Shown here: positions 1 through 8,748 of the stretch, in pieces | How positions within the stretch are numbered: position 1 is the first letter of the stretch | How the letters are laid out: every line of letters starts with the position of its first letter | NCBI GenBank assembly: GCA_022845895.1 | Contig: AP025573.1 | Location: 1,894,501 to 1,958,500 of the forward strand | DNA length: 64,000 nucleotides | Reading direction: 5' to 3' | Source of the DNA: Lachnospiraceae bacterium | GTDB lineage: Bacteria; Bacillota; Clostridia; Lachnospirales; Lachnospiraceae | Program-made: the position numbers and the translations under genes | Notes under the pieces: model-generated | The model's database searches: none | Seen by the model: only the letters and a program-made list of their open reading frames with translations | Told to the model about the DNA's origin: nothing

Positions 1-2511
1 GAGGGAAAATACTTTTCTGCCATAGCCTGCCTTCTGGCGGTGGCAGCCACCTTCTTTCTGCCATGGGCTGATACGGGGGCAGAAAAGTATACGCTATATG
101 GATTCTTCCGGGCGGTATATGCTGCGGGAGGGATTGCGGAATATGCGCCGGATGGTGGAAATATATACGCGTCATACGTGGTGACTTATCTGGCGCTTGC
201 AGGAGTGCTTCTTGTAGCGGTCCATGTAGTGCTTCTTCTGTTCAACAAAAGAAACAGAGTTCTGAATACGGCAATGTATAGCTGTACCTTTGTCTATTTT
301 ACCGGGTATACGATATTCGGGGGATATGACGCTGGTCCGGCGCTTTTTGCGTTTGTGGCTGTTATAGGGTTAGAGTTCCTCGTGGTACTATACCTGGAAC
401 AGAGTAAAGAAATCAATGAAAATTACCGGCTGATGAAGAAACGGGAGCGGGAAGAGAAGGAAGAACGGAGACGCCGCCTGCATTTCCCGGGGAGATATCC
501 ACGCGAATTCTATTCCGTTATCTGGGACAATTTCAAATATAAATGGAAAAATTATGTACTTTTTATCTTAAGCGGCGTACTTTCCGCCACATTTCTGACT
601 GTGGCGATAGGGATGAACTATATTCTCCGAAAAGTCCACTCCATAGAAGACATCGTTCTCGGAACCGGACTGCAGCAGATTCTGATACGCGCAATCGGTC
701 TTATCATGTTTCTTACCATATTCCTGACTGCATTTGTATTTTCTTATTATATTAAAAGCAGGATGTCTGATTACCGAATGTTTACGGTCCTCGGCATCCG
801 AAGCAGGACATTGTCTGTCATCATGATGGCAGAGTATGCCGGAAGCCTTTTTATCTCCTTTGCCGCAGGTGTGTCCGCCGGGACAGGGATACTGCTGTAT
901 ATGAGACATCTTCTTGTAAAGAAGCTTGGCACGGAAGTGATCGTATCCAGCATCAGCCCGGTCATCTATCTATTTGCTCTGATTGGCTATATCATCGTGC
1001 TGATGATAGCCACTGCCATCAATTATGAGTCCTATCTCCGGGTGCGAGATTCTTTTGCCGCAGTAAATGATGTGGTGGGGGAAAAGATTCCGGGAAGATA
1101 CCTGATACTTGCCACCCTGCTGGGATTAGAGTTCATCCGGTCCAGCATCTCTGATTATGCGGACACGAGCTTGTGGACCGTAATCTATTTCACACTGGGC
1201 CTATACCTCACGGTTACATACGGAAAGGCGCTTCTGATGAAGTGGATGGACAAGTCGGAGCGGCATTATTATCGGCATCTCCTGGAAAAGATTCCTTTTT
1301 ATTACCGCTATAAGAAAAACTGCAGATATCTGGTCATGCTGACAACCGTCCATCTCCTTGCACTTGGGCTGTTCCTTATACAGTTCTGCGGCAATCTGAT
1401 TGCAGAGCCGGCCGAAAAGCTATGTCCATATGATTTTGTACTGACTATGCATGAGGAGGACGAAGAGACCGTGGCAGGCATAGAGCAGAAATATGATGCC
1501 AGGGCAGATGTCTATCCTATGCTGCGGGTTACGACGCCGACGGGCAATTCTTTTGACTTTATGGCAACGCTCATTATGTTTTCCCCTCCGGGGCAGAACA
1601 TCGGCATCTCGGAGGCTACTTACCGGAAGCTTTACGAGGCGCAGGGACTGCCGGAGCCATCCCCGCTTGGCTTAAAGGACGACGAGATTCACATCGTCTT
1701 TCAGCAGGACAGCTCCTATAAGGTCCGGCCAATCGACACATCGCCCGGGACAGGCCTTAAGGCTCCATATCTGAAGCTGGGACAGCCGCAGGGAGCCGGC
1801 GGGTATGAACAGTGGAAAGTCAAAGATTATGAGTGCAAGATTCTGACCGGCATGCTGCTGCGGGGATCGCAGGAGAATCTGGTGGTGTTTTCTGATGATT
1901 ATTTCAATAGTGCATATGCCAGTACCCAGGAAGATATCAAAAACCTCTGCCTGCTAAGAGTCCCAGAGGAGCATTACGCAGATGTGGACAAGGAGCTGAA
2001 GGTTCTCCGCGAGAAGCATATCACGGATGAATCCTATGACTATGATATCCGGGTGTATTATGAAAGCCGGCAGACCGTCAAAGATATCGTCTCTGAGCGG
2101 TACACAAATGAGGTAGTCTATGCCTTTGTCATCTTGATGCTTGCCGCCTGTGCCTGCTTTCTGACCTATATCAAATTCTCCTTCGAGGCAGACGATATCT
2201 GTCGCCGGTATGGGTTTTATGACTGTATGGGCATGCATGAGCGGGAACAGATGAAGACAATCAGAAAAGAGATGTGGCCCTTTGCCATAGTGCCGGTTCT
2301 GGTAAGCGCCGTGACTGCGGCCATATATACGGCCTTTGTATTTGTCATCAGGACATATGAACCTTCCCAGATCATGGATTACATGAAGACAGGAGGGACG
2401 ATGGCCGCAGCATATCTTATCATACAGGCAGCCTGGATGGCATGGCTGGTGCACCAGATGGAGCGCAGAATAAAGAGAAGCAGGATAAATGTAGGGAGGC
2501 AGGAAGCGTAG
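1..2511 (+). CDS. FtsX-type ABC transporter permease (BceB-like), 5' partial
   Basis: Membrane subunit of an ABC exporter of the peptide-sensing/resistance (BceAB) or lipid-export kind. The frame is open from base 1, so the true start lies left of the window; the GTG at 40 is internal. Several hydrophobic segments precede a basic, charged stretch (nt 415-480), followed by a 4-helix FtsX-like block (nt 540-1250), a large extracytoplasmic domain (about nt 1400-2090) and a last helix group near the C-terminus. That pattern matches BceB permeases, which carry one large external domain, though the extra N-terminal helices are not typical. The stop abuts the ATG of the ATPase gene, so the two are translationally coupled. 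The substrate cannot be read from sequence. Confidence 0.85.
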   Translation, partial: EGKYFSAIACLLAVAATFFLPWADTGAEKYTLYGFFRAVYAAGGIAEYAPDGGNIYASYVVTYLALAGVLLVAVHVVLLLFNKRNRVLNTAMYSCTFVYFTGYTIFGGYDAGPALFAFVAVIGLEFLVVLYLEQSKEINENYRLMKKREREEKEERRRRLHFPGRYPREFYSVIWDNFKYKWKNYVLFILSGVLSATFLTVAIGMNYILRKVHSIEDIVLGTGLQQILIRAIGLIMFLTIFLTAFVFSYYIKSRMSDYRMFTVLGIRSRTLSVIMMAEYAGSLFISFAAGVSAGTGILLYMRHLLVKKLGTEVIVSSISPVIYLFALIGYIIVLMIATAINYESYLRVRDSFAAVNDVVGEKIPGRYLILATLLGLEFIRSSISDYADTSLWTVIYFTLGLYLTVTYGKALLMKWMDKSERHYYRHLLEKIPFYYRYKKNCRYLVMLTTVHLLALGLFLIQFCGNLIAEPAEKLCPYDFVLTMHEEDEETVAGIEQKYDARADVYPMLRVTTPTGNSFDFMATLIMFSPPGQNIGISEATYRKLYEAQGLPEPSPLGLKDDEIHIVFQQDSSYKVRPIDTSPGTGLKAPYLKLGQPQGAGGYEQWKVKDYECKILTGMLLRGSQENLVVFSDDYFNSAYASTQEDIKNLCLLRVPEEHYADVDKELKVLREKHITDESYDYDIRVYYESRQTVKDIVSERYTNEVVYAFVILMLAACACFLTYIKFSFEADDICRRYGFYDCMGMHEREQMKTIRKEMWPFAIVPVLVSAVTAAIYTAFVFVIRTYEPSQIMDYMKTGGTMAAAYLIIQAAWMAWLVHQMERRIKRSRINVGRQEA

Positions 2512-3273
2512 ATGAATGAGAAGATTATAGAGACAAAGGAACTAGTCCACAATTATAAAGTGGAGACGAGACGAAGCGTAGAGATTAATAAGATACAGGT
2601 CCTGAAGGGGATTGACTTTGCCGTGGAAAAAGGGGAATTCGTCGGCGTCATGGGCAAATCTGGCTGTGGCAAGACCACATTCCTCAAGCTTCTGGGAATG
2701 CTGGAAAGGCCTGCAGGAGGGACCGTTATCTTTCAGGGCATGGATACAGAGGAGCTGTGGAAGGATGAGCTGGCAGACATAAGGAGACGCCAGATCGGTT
2801 TCGTGTTCCAGGACTTTTACCTGATGGACAGCCTGTCTGTAATGGACAATATCAAACTGCCGATGATACTGGACAAAGCAGATCCAGAGGTGATGAAGAA
2901 GAAGGTGGAAAAGCTGTCGGAGCAGTTCGGCATCGCCGACTTGCTGTACAAGGCGCCTTACGAGCTCTCCGGAGGGGAGAAGCAGAGGACTGCCATATGC
3001 AGGGCGCTGATCAACGATCCGGAGATAGTCCTGGCCGACGAGCCCACGGGGAATCTGGACTCCAAGTCCGGTCAGGTCGTCATAGACGCACTTTGCAAGA
3101 TCAACGATGAGCTGGGCAAGACGGTCGTGATGGTGACACATGACTCCCGTCTCGCCAGCTACTGTAAAAAAATCATCCTGCTCAAAGACGGTGAGATTGT
3201 AGATACGATTGAGAGGAAGGACAGCCGGGAAGACTTCTATCACCAGATACTTGACAAAACTACCGAATTATAG
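2512..3273 (+). CDS. ABC transporter ATP-binding protein (BceA/LolD/MacB type)
   Basis: ATPase partner of the preceding FtsX permease. At 253 residues it has the usual length. Visible motifs are Walker A GKSGCGKTT (residues 48-56), Q-loop FVFQD (98-101), signature LSGGEKQ (152-158), Walker B VLADEP with the catalytic Glu (about 172-178) and the switch His in MVTHD (His210). This subfamily powers exporters or mechanotransmission complexes and works as a dimer on the cytoplasmic face. The gene begins directly after the permease stop codon. No two-component system typical of BceRS is visible next to it, but it could lie left of the window. Confidence 0.95.
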   Translation: MNEKIIETKELVHNYKVETRRSVEINKIQVLKGIDFAVEKGEFVGVMGKSGCGKTTFLKLLGMLERPAGGTVIFQGMDTEELWKDELADIRRRQIGFVFQDFYLMDSLSVMDNIKLPMILDKADPEVMKKKVEKLSEQFGIADLLYKAPYELSGGEKQRTAICRALINDPEIVLADEPTGNLDSKSGQVVIDALCKINDELGKTVVMVTHDSRLASYCKKIILLKDGEIVDTIERKDSREDFYHQILDKTTEL

Positions 3274-3320
3274 ACAGGATACAGTATGTGAAATAAATAT
3301 CAATTTTACTACAAAAAGGA

Positions 3321-3354
3321 TTGCTATTTTCAATTCGTTATTATACAATATAAT
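3321..3354 (+). promoter_or_regulatory. Candidate sigma-A promoter of the decarboxylase operon
   Basis: TTGCTA (3321-3326), a 17-nt spacer and TACAAT (3344-3349), with an overlapping TATAAT at 3349-3354. It lies in the AT-rich gap between the ABC genes and the carboxyltransferase gene, about 85 nt upstream of that start. It would drive a five-gene operon. No intrinsic terminator is visible after the ABC genes. Confidence 0.5.
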
Positions 3355-3436
3355 TGGCAAAAATTTGGTTTTACTTTTAGATTTTTCATACTAAAGGACC
3401 TGATTTAGAATATGTAAGAAAATGGAGGGCTAGACT

Positions 3437-4876
3437 ATGGACAACTTGGCAACAGGAAGTGCAGCGGGCAATAGAATAGAATCTTTGCTTGACGCAGGAA
3501 GCTTTGTTGAAATAGGTGGGGCGGTTACAGCCAGATCTACTGATTTCAACATGCAGGAAAAAGAAACTCCGGCGGACGGTGTCATTACCGGATATGGAGT
3601 GATTGACGGGAATCTGGTTTATGTATACAGTCAGGATGCATCCGTTCTGAACGGGGCTATCGGTGAGATGCATGCCAGAAAGATTGCTAACATCTACGAT
3701 ATGGCAATGAAGATGGGCGCACCGGTCATCGGCCTTGTGGACTGTGCAGGATTGAGGCTTCAGGAGGCGACAGATGCTCTGGAAGCATTTGGCAGCCTGT
3801 ATCTGAAACAGACGATGGCATCAGGCGTCATTCCTCAGATTACTGCTGTATTCGGGACATGCGGCGGAGGGCTGGCCGTTGTTCCGGCACTTACCGATTT
3901 TACTTTTATGGAAAGTAAGAAAGGGAAATTATTCATCAATTCTCCAAATGCAATTCCAGGGAATGAAATATCTAAATGCGATACATCATCTGCGCAGTTC
4001 CAGAGCGAAAGCGCCGGCCTCGTTGATGACATCGGAACGGAGGAAGAGATTCTGGGAAGCATCCGTTCTTTGGTATGTATGCTGCCATGCAATAATGAGG
4101 AAGATTCCTCTTATGATGCGTGCACGGATGATCTGAACCGTGTATGCGCAGGTATAGAAAACGCGTCAGAAGATACGGCGATAGCCCTCGTCCAGATATC
4201 AGACAACAATATCTTCTTTGAGACGAAGAAGCATTATGCAAAAGATATGGTGACCGGCTTCATACGTCTGAACGGAATGACCGTAGGAGCAGTGGCAAAC
4301 CGTTCGAAAGTATATGATTCAGAAGGAGAGGCCACAGCCGAGTATGATGGTTCCCTCTCGGCAGACGGAGCTAAGAAAGCGGCAGAATTTGTAGCATTCT
4401 GCGACGCGTTCAACATACCGGTCCTTTCACTTACCAATGTATCCGGCTTTGAGGCAAGCAAGTGTGCCGAAAAGAATCTTGCAAGAGAAGCAGCAAAGCT
4501 TACGTACGCATTTGCAAATGCGACGGTACCGAAAGTAAATGTCATTGTTGGTAAAGCTTACGGAAGTGCGTACGTGACCATGAACAGCAAAGCGATCGGT
4601 GCAGATATGGTATATGCTTGGCAGGATGCCGAAATCGGGATGATGGAGGCCGCTCTTGCAGCTAAGATCATGTATGCGGGCGCTGATGCGGAAGTAATCA
4701 AGGAGAAAGCTTCTGAATATAGAGAAATCCAGTCAAGCCCACTGGCGGCGGCAAGAAGAGGCTATGTGGATACGATCATCGCACCAGAAGATACGAGGAA
4801 ATATGTGATCGGAGCATTCGAGATGTTATTCACAAAGAGAGAAGACCGCCCGTCTAAAAAACACGGAACGGTCTAG
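3437..4876 (+). CDS. Acyl-CoA carboxyltransferase (PccB/MmdA-like), biotin-dependent
   Basis: Crotonase-fold carboxyltransferase of the PccB/MmdA/12S family, which moves CO2 between an acyl-CoA (such as methylmalonyl-CoA) and biotin on a carrier. Family markers are DCAGLRLQE (102-110, in place of the usual GGARIQEG-like stretch), SGVIPQI (129-135), GTCGGG (140-145) and PALTDFTFM, with the second domain showing VPKVNVIVGKAYGSAY and MVYAWQDAEIG. At 479 residues it is shorter than typical MmdA/PccB (about 510), and several core positions differ, so the substrate is uncertain. A GGAGGG ribosome site precedes the ATG. It heads an operon with OadG, biotin carrier, OadB and a second carboxyltransferase, which points to a Na+-coupled decarboxylase or transcarboxylase. 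Confidence 0.85.
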   Translation: MDNLATGSAAGNRIESLLDAGSFVEIGGAVTARSTDFNMQEKETPADGVITGYGVIDGNLVYVYSQDASVLNGAIGEMHARKIANIYDMAMKMGAPVIGLVDCAGLRLQEATDALEAFGSLYLKQTMASGVIPQITAVFGTCGGGLAVVPALTDFTFMESKKGKLFINSPNAIPGNEISKCDTSSAQFQSESAGLVDDIGTEEEILGSIRSLVCMLPCNNEEDSSYDACTDDLNRVCAGIENASEDTAIALVQISDNNIFFETKKHYAKDMVTGFIRLNGMTVGAVANRSKVYDSEGEATAEYDGSLSADGAKKAAEFVAFCDAFNIPVLSLTNVSGFEASKCAEKNLAREAAKLTYAFANATVPKVNVIVGKAYGSAYVTMNSKAIGADMVYAWQDAEIGMMEAALAAKIMYAGADAEVIKEKASEYREIQSSPLAAARRGYVDTIIAPEDTRKYVIGAFEMLFTKREDRPSKKHGTV

Positions 4877-4890
4877 AGAGGTGGAGCAAA

Positions 4891-5676
4891 GTGAAGAAAA
4901 AAATTAGCATATTACTCTGCATGCTGGCGGCCGTCCTCTGCTTTACCGGGTGTGGCAGCAAGCAGAATACCGATGTCGATTACGACAAAGCCACTATAGA
5001 GCAGGTGACAGATTTTCTCATCGACTATTGTGCAAGCGCGGATGAAGCCACTACAGAACAGTGGAACAGTATGTCAGAATTCGCGATGGAGCAGCAGTTC
5101 GTGAGCGCTGGACTTCCGTTTGAGCCTGAGAGCTTTCTGGGGGCTATCAATGCCTGGAAAGCAGGAGTCGATGAATGTGGCAGCTATATAAGCCATGGCG
5201 ATTACAAATATACGGCATCCAGAACGGAATTGAAAGTAGTTACAAAAGCAGAGTTTGAGAAACGCGATGCAGAAATTACAGTATTATTCAAAGCGGACAC
5301 AAGAGGCAATCTGAATCTGGACAGCATGACTGTGGCCGGAGAGTATACAAGAGGAGAAATTCTTGAAAAAGCAGGGTTGAATACGATTCTTGGAATGGGA
5401 ACAGTGTTTGTCGTACTCATATTCATTTCACTGATCATATCCTTATTCCGTTTCATACCGAAATTGCAGAAGGCATTCAGCCGGAAGCAGGAAGAGGCGG
5501 CTGTAGCGCCGGCGCCAGCTGACAGCATACCCGCGGCTGTGGAGCTTGTGGAAGAGGCAGATGACACAGAACTCATAGCAGTTATCTCCGCAGCGATTGC
5601 AGCGGCGGAAGGAACAACCACCGATGGTTTTGTCGTGAGAAGCATAAGAAGAAGACCGTCGAACAAATGGAATTAA
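4891..5676 (+). CDS. OadG-family pump subunit fused to a lipoprotein domain
   Basis: The part after residue 160 resembles OadG, the small membrane gamma subunit that anchors Na+-translocating decarboxylases: one membrane helix (about 164-188), an Ala/Pro-rich acidic linker and a basic C-terminus (IRRRPSNKWN). Ahead of it lies an unusual N-terminal part: a signal peptide with lipobox FTGC (Cys21) and about 140 residues predicted outside the cell. Classical OadG is under 100 residues, whereas this is 261. The start is a GTG at 4891 after a GAGGTGG ribosome site. Its position between the carboxyltransferase and biotin-carrier genes supports the OadG call; the role of the external domain is unknown. 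Confidence 0.75.
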   Translation: MKKKISILLCMLAAVLCFTGCGSKQNTDVDYDKATIEQVTDFLIDYCASADEATTEQWNSMSEFAMEQQFVSAGLPFEPESFLGAINAWKAGVDECGSYISHGDYKYTASRTELKVVTKAEFEKRDAEITVLFKADTRGNLNLDSMTVAGEYTRGEILEKAGLNTILGMGTVFVVLIFISLIISLFRFIPKLQKAFSRKQEEAAVAPAPADSIPAAVELVEEADDTELIAVISAAIAAAEGTTTDGFVVRSIRRRPSNKWN

Positions 5677-5704
5677 TAGAGGGAAATCAAGGAGGATATA
5701 GAAG

Positions 5705-6082
5705 ATGAAGAATTATACGATTACAGTAAATGGCAATGTATATGATGTGACAGTAGAAGAAAAAGGTGCAGGAGCGGCACCGGCGGCACCGGCAGCGCCA
5801 GCTGTGGCACCCAAGACGGCACCGGCCTCCGCGCCGAAGGCAGCTCCAAAAGCAGCAGCGGGAGCCGGTTCTATCCAGGTGAAGGCGGGAGCAGCAGGAA
5901 AAGTATTCAAGATAGAAGCCAATGTCGGACAGAGTGTAAAGAAAGGTGATGCGGTAGTCATCATCGAGGCAATGAAGATGGAGATTCCAGTCGTAGCGCC
6001 GGAAGACGGAACTGTAGCAAGCATCGATGCTGCTGTAGGAGATGCAGTGGAAGCCGGGGCAGTATTAGCTACATTAAACTAA
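5705..6082 (+). CDS. Biotin carboxyl carrier protein of the decarboxylase
   Basis: Small (125-residue) biotinyl protein that carries carboxybiotin between the carboxyltransferases and the OadB pump. It has a short N-terminal region, an Ala/Pro/Lys hinge (about residues 22-54) and a C-terminal biotinyl domain with the EAMKMEIP motif, in which Lys91 would be biotinylated. The gene sits between oadG-like and oadB-like genes, and the second carboxyltransferase downstream lacks its own biotin domain, so this carrier probably serves both enzymes. A separate carrier of this kind is like the 1.3S subunit of transcarboxylase or MmdC. A strong AAGGAGG site precedes the ATG. Confidence 0.93.
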   Translation: MKNYTITVNGNVYDVTVEEKGAGAAPAAPAAPAVAPKTAPASAPKAAPKAAAGAGSIQVKAGAAGKVFKIEANVGQSVKKGDAVVIIEAMKMEIPVVAPEDGTVASIDAAVGDAVEAGAVLATLN

Positions 6083-6083
6083 G

Positions 6084-6108
6084 AAACATAATACATTCTA
6101 TTATGTTT
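6084..6108 (+). other. Perfect hairpin between biotin-carrier and oadB genes
   Basis: AAACATAATA (6084-6093), a 5-nt loop and TATTATGTTT (6099-6108) form a perfect 10-bp stem. No T-run follows, so it is not a standard terminator. It ends about 15 nt upstream of the ribosome site of oadB. It could stabilise the upstream mRNA or help set different expression of the soluble carrier and the membrane pump. Confidence 0.5.
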
Positions 6109-6131
6109 GAAACACGACTGGAGGTTAAAAA

Positions 6132-7283
6132 ATGGATTATATAACAACGACATTAGGAAACCTCGTGCATCAGACAGCATTTTTCAGTCTTTCATGGGGC
6201 AACGTGATCATGATTGCTGTGGCATGTGCTTTCCTATACTTAGCAATACGACATGGGTTCGAACCTCTGCTCCTGGTACCCATCGCCTTCGGTATGCTGC
6301 TCGTGAATATCTACCCGGATATCATGCTGCATGCGGAAGACGCAGCCAACGGGACAGGAGGATTGCTCTACTATTTCTACCTTCTGGACGAATGGGCGAT
6401 CTTGCCTTCGCTTATTTTCCTCGGCGTAGGTGCGATGACGGACTTTGGACCTTTGATTGCCAATCCGAAGAGCTTCCTTCTCGGAGCTGCTGCTCAGTTT
6501 GGTATATTTGCAGCTTATCTCGGCGCCATGGCTCTTGGATTCTCTGATAAGGCAGCGGCGGCAGTCTCTATTATCGGTGGGGCGGACGGACCGACGTCTA
6601 TCTTTTTGGCCGGGAAGCTGCAGCAGACAGCCATAATGGGCCCGATTGCAGTAGCGGCATATTCATATATGTCACTTGTACCAATCATACAGCCGCCGAT
6701 TATGAAGCTGCTCACGACGAAAAAGGAACGGCAGATAAAGATGGAACAGCTAAGACCGGTATCCAAACTGGAGCGTATCCTGTTCCCGATTATCGTCACC
6801 ATTGTCGTATGCTCTATTCTGCCTACGACGGCTCCGCTTGTCGGCATGCTTATGCTCGGCAACCTGTTCCGTGAATCAGGAGTGGTCCGCCAATTGACAG
6901 AGACAGCCAGCAATGCGCTCATGTATATCGTAGTCATCCTGCTTGGAACTTCTGTAGGAGCGACGACAAGCGCGGAGGCATTCCTGAACTGGGATACGAT
7001 TAAGATTGTCATCCTCGGGCTGGTAGCGTTCATGTTTGGAACGGCAGCCGGTGTACTGTTCGGCAAACTCATGTGCCTGGCAACGCATGGCAAGGTCAAC
7101 CCTCTGATAGGTTCTGCGGGCGTATCCGCTGTCCCTATGGCGGCCAGAGTGTCACAGAAGGTTGGAGCAGAAGCGGATCCTACGAATTTCCTGCTTATGC
7201 ACGCCATGGGACCGAACGTGGCAGGTGTCATCGGTACGGCCGTGGCTGCCGGTACGTTTATGGCAATCTTCGGCGTCATGTAG
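6132..7283 (+). CDS. oadB: Na+-translocating decarboxylase beta subunit
   Basis: Integral membrane pump subunit (OadB/MmdB/GcdB family) that decarboxylates carboxybiotin and couples this to export of Na+. At 383 residues it has the family length and many hydrophobic helices. It contains family stretches such as SIIGGADGPTSIF and IGSAGVSAVPMAARVSQ, the latter in the conserved C-terminal half, and NFLLMHAMGPNVAG near the end. A TGGAGG ribosome site precedes the ATG. It lies between the biotin carrier and a second carboxyltransferase. Coupling to Na+ is family knowledge and is not proven for this protein. Confidence 0.93.
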   Translation: MDYITTTLGNLVHQTAFFSLSWGNVIMIAVACAFLYLAIRHGFEPLLLVPIAFGMLLVNIYPDIMLHAEDAANGTGGLLYYFYLLDEWAILPSLIFLGVGAMTDFGPLIANPKSFLLGAAAQFGIFAAYLGAMALGFSDKAAAAVSIIGGADGPTSIFLAGKLQQTAIMGPIAVAAYSYMSLVPIIQPPIMKLLTTKKERQIKMEQLRPVSKLERILFPIIVTIVVCSILPTTAPLVGMLMLGNLFRESGVVRQLTETASNALMYIVVILLGTSVGATTSAEAFLNWDTIKIVILGLVAFMFGTAAGVLFGKLMCLATHGKVNPLIGSAGVSAVPMAARVSQKVGAEADPTNFLLMHAMGPNVAGVIGTAVAAGTFMAIFGVM

Positions 7284-7322
7284 CATAAGAGCGATATAAT
7301 AATTAAGATGGAGGAAGAAAGA

Positions 7323-8738
7323 ATGGCAGATATAGAAAAGAAACCAATTAAAATTACGGAAACTATTCTGCGTGATGCGCACCAGTCATTGATTGCCACA
7401 CGTATGACGACAGAACAGATGCTTCCCATCGTGGATAAGATGGATAAGGTAGGGTATCATTCTGTAGAGTGCTGGGGCGGTGCGACATTTGACGCGTCAC
7501 TGCGTTTCCTGAAGGAAGATCCATGGGACAGACTGCGCAAATTCCGCGACGGTTTTAAGAACACCAAGCTCCAGATGCTGTTCCGCGGACAGAATATCCT
7601 CGGCTACCGTCCGTATGCAGATGATGTCGTAGAATATTTTGTACAGAAGTCCGTGTCAAACGGTATCGATGTCATCCGAATCTTTGACTGTCTGAATGAC
7701 CTTCGTAATCTTCAGACGGCGGTTACGGCTGCCAACAAGGAAAAGGCAGAGGCGCAGGTGGCGCTCTCCTACACGCTCGGAGATGCCTATACGCTTGAGT
7801 ATTGGGTGGATATAGCCAAAAAGATTGAAGAGATGGGAGCCAATTCAATCTGTATCAAAGATATGGCCGGCCTGCTCGTACCGTACAAGGCGACAGAGCT
7901 CATCGGAGCGCTGAAAGAAGCAGTAGACCTGCCAATCCAGCTGCATACGCATTATACGTCAGGCGTTGCGTCCATGACTTATCTGAAGGCAGTCGAGGCA
8001 GGTGTCGATGTGATTGATACGGCGATGTCACCCTTTGCACTTGGAACATCCCAGCCTGCTACGGAGGTCATGGTTGAGACTTTTAAAGGAACTCCGTATG
8101 ATACAGGATTCGACCAGAATCTCCTGGCTGAGATTGCGGATTATTTCCGTCCAATCAGAGATGAGGCATTGGCAAGCGGTCTGCTGAATCCGAAGAACAT
8201 GGGCGTCAATATCAAGACGCTTCTGTATCAGGTTCCGGGCGGCATGCTTTCCAACTTGACATCACAGCTGAAGGAACAGGGGGCAGAAGACAAGTATTAC
8301 GATGTGCTGGAAGAGGTTCCAAGAGTAAGAAAAGATTTGGGTGAGCCTCCGCTTGTAACACCATCCTCACAGATTGTCGGTACGCAGGCTGTATTCAACG
8401 TGCTGATGGGTGAGCGCTATAAGATGGCGACGAAAGAGACAAAGGATGTATTGAGCGGCAAATACGGGGCTACCGTAAAACCGTTCAACGAAGAGGTGAA
8501 GAAGAAAGTCCTTGGAGAAGATGCCGAGATTATTACCTGCCGTCCGGCTGATCTCATTCCGGATGAACTGGATACGCTGCGCAGCGAGATGGCACAGTGG
8601 AGCCAGCAGGATGAAGACGTTCTCACCTATGCACTGTTCCCGCAGGTCGCTACTGATTTCTTCAAATACAGAGAAGCACAGCAGACGAAAGTGGACCAGA
8701 CGGTAGCAGATACGGAGAACGGAAGCTATCCGGTGTAG
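7323..8738 (+). CDS. oadA: Oxaloacetate/pyruvate carboxyltransferase (OadA/PycB/5S-like), no biotin domain
   Basis: TIM-barrel carboxyltransferase that moves CO2 between oxaloacetate or pyruvate and biotin. It shows the family start ILRDAHQSL, the metal-binding LHTHYTSG, the active-site lysine stretch SICIKDMAGLL and a C-terminal PYC/OADA domain. At 471 residues it ends before the biotinyl domain found in full OadA (about 590), so it needs the carrier encoded upstream. The ATG at 7323 is preferred over 7308 because the only good ribosome site (GGAGG, 7311-7315) overlaps the earlier one. Last gene of the operon. Together with the acyl-CoA carboxyltransferase and carrier it resembles the 5S/12S/1.3S set of transcarboxylase. 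Confidence 0.9.
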   Translation: MADIEKKPIKITETILRDAHQSLIATRMTTEQMLPIVDKMDKVGYHSVECWGGATFDASLRFLKEDPWDRLRKFRDGFKNTKLQMLFRGQNILGYRPYADDVVEYFVQKSVSNGIDVIRIFDCLNDLRNLQTAVTAANKEKAEAQVALSYTLGDAYTLEYWVDIAKKIEEMGANSICIKDMAGLLVPYKATELIGALKEAVDLPIQLHTHYTSGVASMTYLKAVEAGVDVIDTAMSPFALGTSQPATEVMVETFKGTPYDTGFDQNLLAEIADYFRPIRDEALASGLLNPKNMGVNIKTLLYQVPGGMLSNLTSQLKEQGAEDKYYDVLEEVPRVRKDLGEPPLVTPSSQIVGTQAVFNVLMGERYKMATKETKDVLSGKYGATVKPFNEEVKKKVLGEDAEIITCRPADLIPDELDTLRSEMAQWSQQDEDVLTYALFPQVATDFFKYREAQQTKVDQTVADTENGSYPV

Positions 8739-8748
8739 TAAATGTGAG

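Noticed and set aside
2542..3243. 233-codon frame on the - strand
   Set aside because: Antisense to the ABC ATPase with all nucleotide-binding motifs.
6240..6275. GGGTTCGAACC string resembling a tRNA T-loop
   Set aside because: It lies within the oadB coding sequence and no cloverleaf can be built around it.
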